NCBI GenBank assembly: GCA_946122785.1
Contig: CAMGYJ010000004.1
Span: 56,986,679-57,050,678, forward strand
Direction of reading: 5' to 3'
Source of the DNA: Linum tenue
Lineage: Eukaryota; Streptophyta; Magnoliopsida; Malpighiales; Linaceae
DNA length: 64,000 nucleotides
Positions within the stretch are counted from its first letter, which is position 1, and every line of letters begins with the position of its first letter. A model generated the notes under the pieces. That model made no database searches, was not told where the DNA came from, and was given only the letters and a program-made list of their open reading frames with translations. Shown here piece by piece: positions 23,103-34,373 of this stretch. The translations under genes and the position numbers were made by a program.

Positions 23103-24803
23103 TTAGGGGTCGGCACGTGCGAATGCCGCGCCGTGGTCGAAACGTTCTACTTTCTTGCACTTCCCTGCCGCCACCTCCGACTTCACCGCCGCCGCGAAAG
23201 GCCACGTGGCATGCATCTGTTTCTTAACCAACCGTGCCGCGAAGCAGGGGATCTCAACGTCCTTCCTCCTCCCCACTTCAACGAATCTCAAACCGTCCAT
23301 CAAGCTCTCCCTACTCAACCCTTTCATATCGAACGCCTGCGCTCTCCTCCACAGGCTCTTACGGTGAGGCCGCGAACCACCCGACAAACACAGAGCTCTC
23401 GTCGCATCGCCAATGGCGAGTTCAGCTTCCTTCATCACCAAACAACACTGAGCCCGATTGCTGTACAACACGATCCTCTCCCTTCTCAGCTTCAAAGGAC
23501 AGACCTCAAGAGCTTTCGAGTACTCGTACACCGCCTTCTCGACTTCCCCGCGCCAGAAGCTCTCGTTCCCTTCCCGTTTTAAAAAACCAGCCATTGTTTC
23601 CCTCTGTTTCAATTCCTCTGTATTCATAACCTTCTCTTTCTTCTTCCTCTCGACCTTCAGTTCCCACGTCTCTTCCAGCGCCTTCTCCACTTCGAAGCTT
23701 CCCAATCTCATCTCACCGTACTTGATCCTGTGGTAATCCTGCAGCAAAGCCCGCGTTATCGTCTCCCCTGTTCGCCGAAGCTCGACCAATTGCGCCATCG
23801 CTGCGGCAGAGAAGCCGATCACTCTGTTTCTGGTTCCGGGGTCTTTCAGAAGTAAAACGACGCACTCGATCGCTGTTTCGTGCCAGGAATCCGAAGATCT
23901 CGCCACGTCACACAAATTCTCAATTACTTCCCTCCGATTGCTGATTCTGTCTCTGCCGATTTCGAAATTGCAGAGCTCTCTGATTAACCCGAGCCCGCCA
24001 GGGGAATCTTTGCAGCTCTCGATTCCGCCTCTCATCCCGCATAGTTCCTTCAGGAACTCCGATTCGCAGATTCGATCGAGGAATCTATCACTCCCTTTTC
24101 CAGCGAAGCATGTCAGAAGGTACAGACACCATTCCTGCAACTGAACCCCCCATTCCTCTGCCTTTCTGTTCTCTGTTTCGACGCCTCCAAGCCCTCTGGT
24201 CAGCAATTCGCAGTGGTACTTCAACCGATTCCTCTCTTCCGTCGCCAGAAACTGCCGGTACACAGTTCCGAGGCAGCTCGAAGCGATTTCCATGGCAAGC
24301 TCCACGATGTCCTCTGTTTCTGACATGGTAGCACGGAATGCTACGTTGTGGGAAGCCAAGTGGCAGAGTGCTCGAGCCGCGACGCGCTGTTCGACCCAGC
24401 TGATTTTCCCTCTTAGAAGCTCCAACAGAGCCGGGATTGCTCCCGATTCGGCTGCTTTCCCGGCGGATTGAGGGTTGCTCGTGGCGTAGGTGCCGATGAT
24501 GTGGGCGGCGTAGTAAGGGATGTAGATGTTCTGGTCTTTCAGAAGCCATTGCTTGTGGTGGATACCCTTTTGGATGAGGCGGGTCATGGAGGTGAAGATG
24601 CCGAGGGAAGGGAACTCAGGGTCGTCAGGTTGAGCAATGGCGATGTTTCGGAGGCTGCTGAGGACCAAGACGTGGTCTTTGTCGTCTGTGAGAGGCATCT
24701 GTTGGAAGAAATGAGATGCTTGGGATCTCCTAACCAATGGGTCTGGGTGGTTCATGATGCAGAAGAAGCAGAGGGCTTTTTGACATTCTGCTGCCGAGTG
24801 CAT
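23103..24803 (-). CDS. ARM-repeat plus TPR-domain protein, single exon
   Basis: An uninterrupted 566-residue frame. I choose the ATG at 24803 (MHSAAECQKALCFFCIM), because the further 51 upstream residues are low-complexity and lie over AT-rich, TATA-like DNA (ATATATATT near 24900). The first 380 residues are helical and armadillo-like (IPALLELLRGKISWVEQRVA, RALCHLASHN). Residues about 401-510 form a tetratricopeptide region starting FLKREGNESFWRGEVEKAVY and containing VLYSNRAQCC. This ARM-then-TPR layout is known from a plant family of co-chaperone-like proteins of unknown exact role; the TPR part may bind a chaperone, but that is inference. No intron is needed. No neighbour suggests a pathway. 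Confidence 0.85.
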   Translation of the reverse strand: MHSAAECQKALCFFCIMNHPDPLVRRSQASHFFQQMPLTDDKDHVLVLSSLRNIAIAQPDDPEFPSLGIFTSMTRLIQKGIHHKQWLLKDQNIYIPYYAAHIIGTYATSNPQSAGKAAESGAIPALLELLRGKISWVEQRVAARALCHLASHNVAFRATMSETEDIVELAMEIASSCLGTVYRQFLATEERNRLKYHCELLTRGLGGVETENRKAEEWGVQLQEWCLYLLTCFAGKGSDRFLDRICESEFLKELCGMRGGIESCKDSPGGLGLIRELCNFEIGRDRISNRREVIENLCDVARSSDSWHETAIECVVLLLKDPGTRNRVIGFSAAAMAQLVELRRTGETITRALLQDYHRIKYGEMRLGSFEVEKALEETWELKVERKKKEKVMNTEELKQRETMAGFLKREGNESFWRGEVEKAVYEYSKALEVCPLKLRRERIVLYSNRAQCCLVMKEAELAIGDATRALCLSGGSRPHRKSLWRRAQAFDMKGLSRESLMDGLRFVEVGRRKDVEIPCFAARLVKKQMHATWPFAAAVKSEVAAGKCKKVERFDHGAAFARADP

Positions 24804-24986
24804 AATTGAAAATGAACCCAGGGATGAGAAATGGGGGTAAAGTTTTTGGTTGTTGTTTTGGAGTAAAATGAGATGAGAGAGCGTTTGTTGAAACTTGAAA
24901 GTAATATATATTGAGCTTTCAGCAGCCGTGGCTCTCAATTTAGAACTTAGAAGCACTAAAACGTTCGGGAAAATGGTAGGAACATC

Positions 24987-25694
24987 TAGGGTGGAAGTTT
25001 TGTGGTTGATTTTTTGGTTAACCTACAAACCGCACCAAACTTTACACATTGTGGTTAACTACACCCACAATTTGTGGCTAGTGGGTTGAGTGTGATTAGC
25101 AAAAATTTAATTTGTGTGGTTAGTGACTAATCATAGTAGTTAACTCACAAAATTCACTATAAGCACATTAGTATAACAACATTTTCTTTACATTTAAGTC
25201 CATCATGCTTATTATTAATAGTTTATGATAAAAGGGAGTAATCACTAATTTTGTAAAAGGCTAGAATTGTTCAATGTCAAATTGCAAATTTATAAGGTGT
25301 GTCGTGTAAGATTAATTTCCATTTTGTAAAGCAAAAATTACAGTATCTTTCTCTCTCCGACACAAAGGTAGAATACCAAAATCAGAGAGACAAAATCCCA
25401 TGTTGAGTAAGTTTTACAAAATTGCTTCTCCACGTATAACAAAATGATATATCACACAGTCGTGTTGTCAACCGTGGATTCGTTGGTGGCGGCCATAACT
25501 CCATCTCCATGTGTCACAAAGATGAATTTTTGCGGATAACAACACCCAACACGCAGCAAATCGTAGTGGGTAGTGGTTACCTACTAACCACTACGGTGCG
25601 GATTGTATGTAGTATAATTACGATTTTGTGTATGTGGTTAACCACGTAATTAATGTGGGGTGGGTAATCCAACCCGCACCAATTTCCACCCTTA
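24987..25694. mobile_element. hAT-type element, non-coding, 708 bp
   Basis: Termini TAGGGTGGAAGTT (left) and AATTTCCACCCTTA (right) are inverted. The adjacent 8-mers GGAACATC (24979-24986) and CGAACATC (25695-25702) match at 7 of 8, as expected for an old hAT 8-bp duplication. Subterminal GGTTAACC and accACAAACCGCACC-like motifs occur at both ends. No transposase. It sits about 180 bp upstream of the ARM/TPR start codon, so it could overlap promoter DNA. Confidence 0.75.
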
Positions 25695-25702
25695 CGAACA
25701 TC

Positions 25703-27301
25703 CACCAACAATTTCAACTTAGCCCGTCCAATCTCACGTGCTTTGGAGGTATGAATATTGTTCTTGACCTGACCCGTCCCGACTTGTCCCATTCTCAACG
25801 CGTTATTGGATAAATTATTTGTAATTTTACTAAAACTACTTAAGATTTTACTTTTATTACATCATATAAAAACAATAATAAAGTTATAACTAGATGAGAA
25901 TTTCAATTTCTTAAATAATATAACTACACTTATCATATAATAGTTTATTTGTCAAATTTTTAATGAAAAAATCAATGTATCAAGTGTTTGTCCGTTACAA
26001 AGCATACCCATATGGATTGACTGGTCTAGACCTGTTATAACACATAAATTATACTCATAAAATAATTTATAAATTGAATACTACAATATTTGAATGTCAT
26101 ATAGTGAATGAAAAAGAATAATAGTCAAAATTTCATATTGTACTCTCATGTTTATATACAATGTTGGTGTAATATAATTTAATTCATAATGTTTAACTAA
26201 TTCGTATCATGTTATTTAATATAAATTAGTAACTAAGAATTCTATAATACATGATTTATCTTTCAAATTATAAATGTGACATATTTGGTCATGTACTCTA
26301 AGTTTTAAACCATTATATATTATGAGATATATAATCTAACGAACATATGAATTATATATTAAGAAGTCACATTATAATTTATATATATTAATACGCTCAT
26401 AAGTCGCGAACTAGTTTGCTAGCCACACTGTCGAGCCAGCTCATTAGCTCTCAATGAGCCAGCTCACTAGTTGAACTCAATGAGCTTCAGAGTTGAGCTA
26501 TCTCACGAGGCTCACTAGTCAAACAAGTATGAACTCATACTCGACTGTTTACAAACTGGACGAGTTACGAACGAATTTTTCTCAAATCGAGTGTCGAGCT
26601 GCTCATGGAAGTTAACTCATTTGGAGCCCCAATTCCAGCCAACCATCTAATACCTTTTCCTTTCCGCTGGTCCCCTCCATATAGAGCAAACTATAAAATT
26701 AGTTTTTGATATCTGAAATGGTAACTTTTGGGGTAATTAACATCGGAAAAAGCCCGTGTTGGTTTCTAGCACGTTAAGGAAAAGGGAAAAGTGGACTAAA
26801 GCACAAACATATATAATAGAATCTAGTACCTAATCTTGTGGACATAGTACGTAGTTCCAAGTACCAGAGCGAAGTGAAGTGAAGTGCGGGGGTTGGTTTC
26901 AAGAAAATGCGGCTGTCATATGCAAAATTCCTCTAAAATGCTTGGAGACAATCATTAGTCCCACATGGTTCAGTTAATTTCTTGACACATAATATAGTTT
27001 GTGTCTGGATCTGGTTTCCTGTTTTGCTTTTGGCGATTATTTTTCCTTTGCCGAAGATGACACACATAGGCGTGGAAGGGCTGAAACACTTCTTTTTCAC
27101 CGGCACATAAAAGAAGCATTGTCAAGATGGTGATATACAAACTTGCTTTTTTAAGCGAGTGAGATTTGAGAATAAAGTAAAAATGCTACCTTTTAAGGCA
27201 AACTCGACCTGATCTCTTGTGATCGTCACTTATAGCTTCCGAAAGATAGTTGTCTATGTTGTAATTTTTCAATAAGCTCCAAAGATAGCATTAGAGAGTG
27301 G
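25703..27301. other. Intergenic AT-rich DNA
   Basis: No gene seen. A GAGCC/GAGCT-rich block near 26400-26630 (repeated GAGCCAGCTCA and ACTAGT motifs) resembles the end of a degenerate MITE, but its partner was not found. Confidence 0.45.
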
Positions 27302-27757
27302 TCATCTTCTATGGTAGGCCTGGAGTCCTAGATTCATGGAGAAACTATCATAATTGTAGTTAAAGTGTCGTCCCGCCAATCTGCAGGAGATGCACTTCTG
27401 ACTTAAGTACGTTGTTGGACTCACAATCAAGGTGGCCATGAACTCTCTTGTGAGCATGTCATTATTCTCTCCTCTAATACCGAATAAGGACAGGAGACCG
27501 ACATCATCTAGTCTCTGTCTCACTATTGCGCCCCATCCTTGGTACTGTTCGCAGTCTGGCCAGTTAAGCTCTCCTTGGGCATCCACTAGTATCTCTCTCC
27601 ATCTCTCCGCCTTCTTGGCACTAGAACTGTCGGAGAGAGACTGAAGAAAATGGTTTGGATAACGAGAGAACAGAGAACGAAGGAGTTGGATAGACAAGCT
27701 CCCTCTAGGTCTCCTAGTCATGTATACCTCGATATCTGACAACATACGAGCTGCCAA
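27302..27757 (-). pseudogene. Possible Athila-type ORF1/gag-like fragment
   Basis: A 151-codon minus-strand frame (start codon uncertain) contains WREILVDAQGELNWPDCEQY, GWGAIVRQRLDDVGLL and LTREFMATLIV. The last resembles the TREFxATL block of the Athila ORF1/Arabidopsis retrotransposon ORF-1 family, and Athila-like LTRs occur elsewhere in this window. The match is from memory of a motif only. The sequence upstream (27758-28460, minus) looks leader-like with a possible donor. It may instead be an orphan host gene exon. Confidence 0.3.
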
Positions 27758-28970
27758 TTTTGTATTTCGTTAGATCCCACATTGTGTCGAATCATTTACC
27801 CGAACTAATGGGAAAAAAGGACCTTGTGGTTTCTCCCTTGAGGCATAACGTTGTTCGATCTAACGATGATCGAATAAGACCGCCATGTATGGTCTAATTC
27901 TACACAACTAGGATTTTGATCCTTGTACCTCGAAGGAGTGCAAGGTTGACTAAGCAAGCATTCAAATCGACAAATAACGAAATAGAGGAAATCAAGCACT
28001 AATACATATGAAATAAAACAATCATATTATACAAAATATCAATTTTTACATGACTAGACTCCAAGGGTTCACATACCTATGCAACTAAAGGAACTAGCCA
28101 GTCACGTGGAAGGGCTTCTAGGCGATCATCGGTCGAAAAGAAATCCTCAGAACACTACTGGAATCGGTGGCCACAACATAGAAACAGAGCTAGTGACGCC
28201 GTTTCTAGCGCCGATTCCTCCCTTGAGGTTAATTTCGCTCTAATTCTGGTGAGTCGCTTTGTCGACAGAGCAACGGTCCTTCCTTGGCCTCTCATCTCTA
28301 CATCGTGATAGCTACTACGTCATCCAGCCAATCAAAATTCTCCGAACTTTGGCTAGCGAATCAGGAAGCTCTCAGGTAACTTTCTGAAAAAGAAGAGGAG
28401 CCCCGTTAAACGAGAACAATGGCGCCATTTTTCATCATGGGCTTCCGTTTTGGGCGCCATTTCTTTAATTTCGTCTCCTCTTCAATTTTCGGCTCCAACA
28501 ACTGGATCACGATGTCCCCTTCGTCCATCAAGTCGTTCACTAGTCTACTTTGAGCTAAAAATGCACAAAGCACTACCAAAAGCGCATCAAACCCGCAAAA
28601 GCAATCCTATGGTTGGTGAAACACACTTGAAGCAATCATAGCACGAATCCAAGGTATTATGACGATAATGATACTAAATGAATGCACATTGAATCATAAT
28701 ACGAGGGTCTATAATAGTCAATTCTATGTGTGATCACTCCCTCCTATTGAGTCTTGCAGACCTTTTAGGGGTTGCATACTCTGTCTCCGCTCGAGGGGGA
28801 CTGGGATGTCGTGATACTCATGAAGAAGAAGCACCATCATCTCCCTTCTTCTTGTACGGCTTTAGCCATCCTGTCATTCGATTCATTTTTATGCTCAATA
28901 GAAAGAAACCTAAGTCAAAATAGATAAAATAGGGGAATAACCCTACACTTTGCCCTAGGTCCGCCCCTGC
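27758..28970. other. Possible leader of the minus-strand relic; otherwise no gene
   Basis: On the minus strand the sequence from about 28460 to 28070 is GC-balanced and exon-like and ends in a possible donor (AG|GTATGTG). No domain was recognised and no plus-strand gene is seen. Confidence 0.3.
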
Positions 28971-30160
28971 TAGAGGTGGGCATCGGTTCGGTCGAAACCA
29001 AACCGAATAGGAGCATGCGGGGTCCTCCGAACATACCAAAGGTGAAACCGAATTCGAACAGAAGTATATTTCGATTTGGTTTGACCGAGCCAAAATATAT
29101 TTTGGTTCGGTTCGGGATCCCGACCCGTCCAAACTTCTAGAGAAAACTGGCATTCCCCACTTTCCCAATTCTTCTTCAATCTGTCGTCTCTTCAGCTACT
29201 CTCTCTCCCTCCCAAACTTTCCCACTTTCCCATCACCTCTCTCTCTCTCTCTCTCTCCCAAACAAACTTTCCCTTCACCACTTTCGTCATCTTCTTCCAC
29301 CCCTCCCTCTGCTCTCTATCCCTCCCCAAACAAACTCTCGCCCAAACATAAAAGTATCCCAAAACCCAAACAAAGTTCGATTTTCAGAGGAAAGAGAGAA
29401 AAAAAAAAGAGACAGAGATCTCAAAGGTGCGATTTTTAGAGGGAGAACGAAGGAGGAATGGTAGATCTATTCTGCGGAGGGGCAGAGAATGATGGTATGC
29501 CGCGGATCCGCCCTCTCCAAGCACTCTACCGCCCAGAGCACTCTGGCGCCAATTCGTCTGTTCAATCCAAGCCCTCAACTCACCGGGAAAATTGGTGGGT
29601 ATCAGCTCTTCCTCTCATCAACGGATTGCCATATATGATTCTTCTCTCGTTCTTAATAGGGCCGCCGTTCATCGCGCCCTTCAGTTCCCGGTCTTCGCTT
29701 CTTCATCCGCCGCATGCAAAGCCCAGACTCGAAGCGTCTTGAAGAGAAGGGAAGAGAAGAGCTGGGATCCATAAGAGAACGGAAGACATGGGTTACTCTT
29801 TTCTTCCTCTTCTATTCTTACTTTCTTTAGAGTTAGCAGCTAAGAGGGTTTAGAGTGTGTATTGGGACTTGGGTGGGCTTGGCCTTGTTGAGGGAGTGTG
29901 TTTGGATGGGTTTCGGCCTCTGAGGGTTTCGGCCTGAGGGAATGTGTATGGGTGGGCTGGGATGGCAGAATGGGAAAGGTTTGGCGGGCTTAATAACAAT
30001 ATATGTGGGCTGGGTTTAGTTTGTTTGGATTTCGGAAACTCAGTTGGGTCGACCGCACCTTAATTTCCGAAATAAGTATATTTCCTTTTCGAATTTCGAA
30101 TTGAACAACTTAAGTTCGATTTCGGTTCGAGTCGGTTACCGAACCGCATGCCCACCCCTA
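28971..30160. mobile_element. hAT-like element with gene-like interior
   Basis: Left end TAGAGGTGGGCATCGGTTCGG and right end CCGAACCGCATGCCCACCCCTA are inverted repeats of the TAGGGGTGGGCA type seen in plant hAT elements, and further ACCGAA-rich subterminal repeats continue for about 150 bp inward. The flanking 8-mers (GCCCCTGC and TCCTTACC) do not match, so no target duplication is supported. The interior (29200-29770) has a CT-rich stretch followed by an exon-like region, see the separate entry. Confidence 0.55.
29492..29774 (+). pseudogene. Exon-like segment inside the hAT-like element, unidentified
   Basis: Following a CT-rich leader, ATG at about 29492 opens a frame reading ALSKHSTAQSTLAPIRLFNP, rich in S, R and A like an organelle-targeting peptide. 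It breaks soon after. A second stretch with RAAVHRALQFPVF and SSSAACKAQTRSVLKR follows in another frame. The look is that of a captured 5' gene end, but I could not identify the donor. Confidence 0.3.
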
Positions 30161-31160
30161 TCCTTACCCCTTTACCTAGGAAAAGCGAAGAAGATTGGTC
30201 TGTGGCCGTGAACTGCCCCCCTGGGGTTTGAAGGCACGATTCCCCCGAACGGGCCTTTTTCCATGGTCCCACACGCTTATGAAATGCGAAAGCTGTAGAG
30301 CACAGTGGTGGCTTTCTAAAAGTTAACCGGCCGGGGAAGACTTCGCTTCACTCGCAATCCTATGTCCGATTCGCCGCGCGGAACATCCCCATTCGTACTT
30401 GTTGCTTTCTCACAATTCTACAAACTGCCATCCTCTTTCTTCTTCTTCTTCTTCTTGGTCACAGCTGTATATTCTTCACCCTGTATCTCCGCGCCCGTCA
30501 TCACCCGCAAAACGCTGAATCCAAGCCAACTGTTATTGACAATGCAAGCAAGTCTCCCCTTCCCCCCTCCCTTCGCGTTTCCGTTACGCCTAACCAACCA
30601 AAATCCACTTCCGTTCCGTTCCTCTCTATATTCTTCACACCAATATTTACCTCTTTCTTGTTTTTTAACTTCACCGTAAACTGTAAAAATTATGATAAAA
30701 TGGTAGAATGAAAGGAGGATTATGTTGAGTTGTAAAATACTGGTAACGGCTAGTTTAGATGTGATTTGATCGATCCATTTATTGAAGACAAAAAAGAAAA
30801 GGTTGTTTGAGCCGACGTGGCAATCCCACATGGCATGATCAACACCCACTTGATTACCACATGCGTTGATGCACACAATCGCCGCCGGCCCTCACCCTAC
30901 GGTGGGGCCCAGCCAGCTAAGACCTGTGACTGGCCCGGCCCGGCCCAACATTACAGAGAAGAAGCAGCGAGGCGTTCCCGTTGGAGCCTTCCTCCTCCCT
31001 TTCTTCTTTTGATTCCCCAAACAGCCAAATCCACCGCTAAACCAAACCCGAGTGGGCCATCCATCGAACGGCTGTACTGCGGGTTCCTTTTCCCTCCTCC
31101 CCAAATCAACGGTCCAGATCGATCAGACATCTGTCCGTTGCAAAATGATTTTCTCCCCCT
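30161..31160. other. Intergenic; 5' flank of the AGP gene
   Basis: No gene seen. The right half (30880-31160) is GC-richer and contains CT-rich stretches typical of a plant core promoter flank. Confidence 0.5.
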
Positions 31161-31170
31161 CCTATAAATT
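31161..31170 (+). promoter_or_regulatory. TATA box of the AGP gene
   Basis: CCTATAAATT lies about 110 bases upstream of the AGP start codon and is followed by a CT-rich leader (TCTCTCTCTC before the ATG), the usual arrangement of a strongly expressed plant gene. Confidence 0.6.
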
Positions 31171-31279
31171 ACACTCTCCACCTTCACCCTCCCACACTCA
31201 ACCCCATCTTCTTCACTCCTCTCTCTAATCTCGATTCCTGCTCTCGAATTTCCTCTCTCTCTCTCGAAAGAAAACAGAA

Positions 31280-32319
31280 ATGGAGGGCAAGAAGAGTATG
31301 CTCGTTCTCGCATTGGTGTGCGTAGTCGTCGCCGGCGTCGGTGGCCAAGCCCCGGCAGCCGCACCGACAACTACTCCAGCCACTCCCGCTGCTCCCGCCA
31401 CCGCCCCCGCCGCTAGCAGCCCTAAATCACCAGCTCCCGCATCCTCTCCACCGGCCGCCAACCCAACCGCAGCACCGGTCGCTACTCCGCCGGCAGCAGC
31501 GGTGACTCCAGTCAGCTCCCCTCCACCAGCTGCCGTTCCCGTCAGCTCTCCGCCGCCTGCAGCAGCTACCGCTCCTCCCACACCTGCTCCCGTCGCCGCT
31601 ACTACGCCTACCGCCTCCCCTCCCGCCGCCGACGTCCCCGCGCCGGCTCCCAGCAAGAAGTCCAAGAAGAAGAGCGGATCTCCGGCTCCCTCGCCTTCAT
31701 TGTCCAGCCCTCCCGCTCCTCCAGTCGGGGCTCCCGGACCTAGCGCCGAAGCCAACGCCCCTGGCCCTGTCGTTGCCGATGAGGTAAGCCGTTCGAAATT
31801 GAAAGCGCCTTGGTTAATTAAATGCATTGCACACTTTCAGATCTGGAAATAGCAGCAGTAGGTAGTGTAGAATTCGTCGGCGGCCTCAGTTTTTTTGAAA
31901 TGCCGGCGAATCTGAGATCAGATCTAGTAGTGAGGATTAGGGATTAGGCAAGAATCTCTCCGTTTTTGTTGAGTGGGGGAGTGTTGACTATGTTAATTTA
32001 CTCTCGCTCCCGGACGGGGAAACGCGAGATCGCTGGCGGTTGTGATCCACGCGTGCTGTGCGATTGATTGTTTGTCTGATATGGCTGACAATGGGCAGAT
32101 TAAATTAATTAATATCTCACGCGCCTTGAATCCGATGATTAATTATGGGTAGATTGAGATTCATTCATGGAGATCTAGAATTATGACTAATTAATATTTA
32201 ATAATATAAAATGTGGGTTTATGCTTGTGTTGCAGAGTGGAGCAGAGAGCATGAGGAGTGTGCAGAAGATGATGGTCGGCGGAATGGCCGCACTGGTTGC
32301 TATGGCTGTTGCATTTTAG
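31280..32319 (+). CDS. Lysine-rich classical arabinogalactan protein
   Basis: Two exons (31280-31783 and 32236-32319, phase 0) code for 195 residues. Layout: signal peptide (about 1-22, MLVLALVCVVVAGVGG), a long Pro/Ala/Ser/Thr-rich domain with many AP, SP and TP pairs that direct arabinogalactan O-glycosylation of hydroxyproline, a short basic insert KKSKKKSG near residue 133, a second P-rich part, and a hydrophobic C-terminal tail (MMVGGMAALVAMAVAF) preceded by small residues, which signals GPI-anchor addition. The basic insert places it with the lysine-rich AGPs (Arabidopsis AGP17/18/19 type). These cell-surface proteoglycans act in growth and signalling. The intron before the GPI-signal exon is notable: retention would add a short non-hydrophobic end and lose the anchor. 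Confidence 0.9.
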
Positions 32320-32715
32320 AGCGGAGCCGATCGAGTTTGTTTTGGTTCAAAATATTTCATTCAATTTATTTTTAAATCTGTGGTCAACTCTAATCTAATC
32401 CTCTTTCACGGAGGATTTGGTTTACCCAACCCCGTCTCAAGTCAAAATTCGTTCCGGACATTTTTTTTTCACTTTGTTGGCATTTCAATCTCCCCCACCA
32501 TTTCTTTTGAGAGACAGGCAGAGCTTTTTGATTTGAGTCGGGTATGGTAAACTGGTTGTATTTACGTAGCTTTATTATTTCTTTCTTTGTGTCCGTTGTA
32601 CCATTGTAATTTGGACGCGTTTTCATGTTCTCTATCTATTTATGTATACATATTTCTTATGCTCGCCGATTTCTGTTTTTATAAGGTTTACATACATAAT
32701 ATGCTCTTTTAATAA

Positions 32716-32753
<38 letters not shown>

Positions 32754-32826
32754 AATAGAGTTTGTTTGATATAAGGAGTCCAGTGAGATGTGGATGGTGG
32801 GATGAGTTAGGGTCCTAACTCTATAG
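32320..32826. other. AGP 3' flank with ATT microsatellite
   Basis: The AGP 3' UTR is followed by AT-rich DNA. An uninterrupted ATT/TTA trinucleotide run lies at about 32715-32751. Confidence 0.6.
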
Positions 32827-33693
32827 TAGGATGGCAAATTACCCACCCATGGGTAATTATATCCAAATCCAAGTAAACCCATTGATAATGGGTTGGGTAT
32901 GGGTGAAGTGCATATGGGTTTGGGGGTTTGTAGATGGGTTTGGGTAATGTATGAATATTGCTTCCATAATCTAAATGGGTAAGGGTTGGATATGGATATC
33001 CATTTACTTGAAAGTGTTTTAACTACACATGCAAAAATTGTACCTATTTGTAAAACTTGAAAAGTTTAGGTACCAAATGTTAGACCAAAAAAATTTAGGT
33101 ACCAAAACGTAATTTTCCATCGATATTTTGAGGACTTATATGCAAACAAAATTAAATTTAGGTACTAAATATGCATATATATTAAGTTTGGGTACCAAAC
33201 TGTAGTTTGTATTTGGGCATGGGTACAAACCCAAATCCATTTGATATAATAAACCCAACTCAACCCAAAGTAAATGGGTATTGGTACAAACCCATCAAAC
33301 TCTACCCATATTCATCGGCTAAATTACACGTTTGGTCACTCAAATTGTATAATTCTTTCATGTTTGCCACCCTAATTATTTTTCTTTCTTATTCGCCACT
33401 AACTTTACGAATCGTTTCACCGTTAGTCACCGACCGTTAGTCTCCGTCAAACTCCATTAACTCCGTCAATTTTTTGATGACGTGGCAAACGGAACCGCTG
33501 ACTGGACAATTAACTTAATAACTTGTTAAATAAAAAAAAAAAAAAACTGGTCCCTCTCTCTGTTTTTTCTCCGCTTTCCCACTCTCCCTTCCGTTCTTCC
33601 AGATCCCCATACCAAATCCCATCTCCCAAGTCCCAACTCCCCTTCTTCTTCTTCTTCTTCTTCCACCTCGAGACCCACCTCTGCCTCCCCTGT

Positions 33694-34041
33694 TTAGTGC
33701 AACCTCAGCTAGCTCTGAACCAGAATCGACTCCGTCAAGAACACCCAGAAGATTACCGATGCCATGAGGCTCGTCGTCACCGCCAAAGTCGGTTGCGCCC
33801 AGGAAGCCTTCTTCAACGACTCCCCTTCTCCCAGACTCTAGTCGAAGTCCTCTACAACATCAACGAGTAGCTCCATACCGAAGACGTTGATGCCCCGCAG
33901 ACCAAAGTTTGTCCGGTGAAGAAAGTCGCCCTCGTGGTCGTCACTAGAGACAGAGGGCTCTGCGGCGGGTTCAACAATCAGATTATTAAAAATGCGGACA
34001 ATTGGATGACAAAATTGAAGGCTCTGGGGATTGAGCAATAA
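33694..34041 (+). pseudogene. atpC: Chloroplast ATP synthase gamma subunit (atpC) fragment
   Basis: In two frames the segment reads the conserved N-terminal part of the nuclear-encoded chloroplast F1 gamma subunit: RIDSVKNTQKITDAMRL, then PFSQTLVEVLYNINE, VKKVALVVVT and RDRGLCGGFNN. In CF1 gamma this region forms the coiled-coil shaft and the following Rossmann-like part. Here it has several early stops (TAG and TGA just before RIDSV, TAG after NINE), a frameshift near 33820 and a stop at 34041, and all later sequence is missing. It is a captured, decayed copy with no coding capacity for a rotor subunit. Confidence 0.85.
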
Positions 34042-34200
34042 GATTATTCATTAGACAAAAACACCGTTCAAATCAATTATCGAAGCAGAACTCTGACTCG
34101 CATTTGCTGTTGCCTTCTTCACGGTGTCAAAAAGCCAACATCTCTTAAAGTTAAGTAAAACAAGATTATTGATTAATTAACAAAGTATAAGTAATTATAA

Positions 34201-34373
34201 TAATTACCAGAACAACGCTGGGGCAGTCGATGGTTTGGACGCCGATGTTGAGGCCGTCGAAGGCCGCGAAAGAAGACGGAGAACTTGGAGAAGAGTAGTA
34301 GCATAAGTAGAAATGGACAAGATATGCGATTGATGGAGTGGCGATGGTCGGTTCTTACTTTAGAAGCTGCCAT
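34201..34373 (-). pseudogene. Second captured gene fragment, minus strand, unidentified
   Basis: On the minus strand an ATG at 34373 opens MAASK, followed at once by a donor (AAA|GTAAGAACC), a short CT-rich intron ending near 34285 and an exon-like stretch reading SSFAAFDGLNIGVQTIDCPS in one frame, closed by another donor-like GTAATT. Exon-intron-exon structure kept inside a MULE shows capture of genomic DNA rather than cDNA. I do not recognise the donor gene. Confidence 0.4.

Noticed and set aside
24804..24956. 51-residue N-terminal extension of the ARM/TPR protein
   Set aside because: The extension is low-complexity, covers TATA-like AT-rich DNA and precedes a better start (MHSAAECQ) followed at once by conserved-looking sequence.
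28971..30160. 8-bp target duplication of the hAT-like element
   Set aside because: Flanking 8-mers GCCCCTGC and TCCTTACC do not match beyond chance.
30430..30460. TTC repeat as a CRISPR-like or satellite array
   Set aside because: Simple trinucleotide repeat without spacers.
31225..31827. 200-codon minus-strand frame, Gly/Ala-rich
   Set aside because: It is the mirror of the Pro/Ala-rich AGP exon; biased codons of the real gene keep the opposite strand open.
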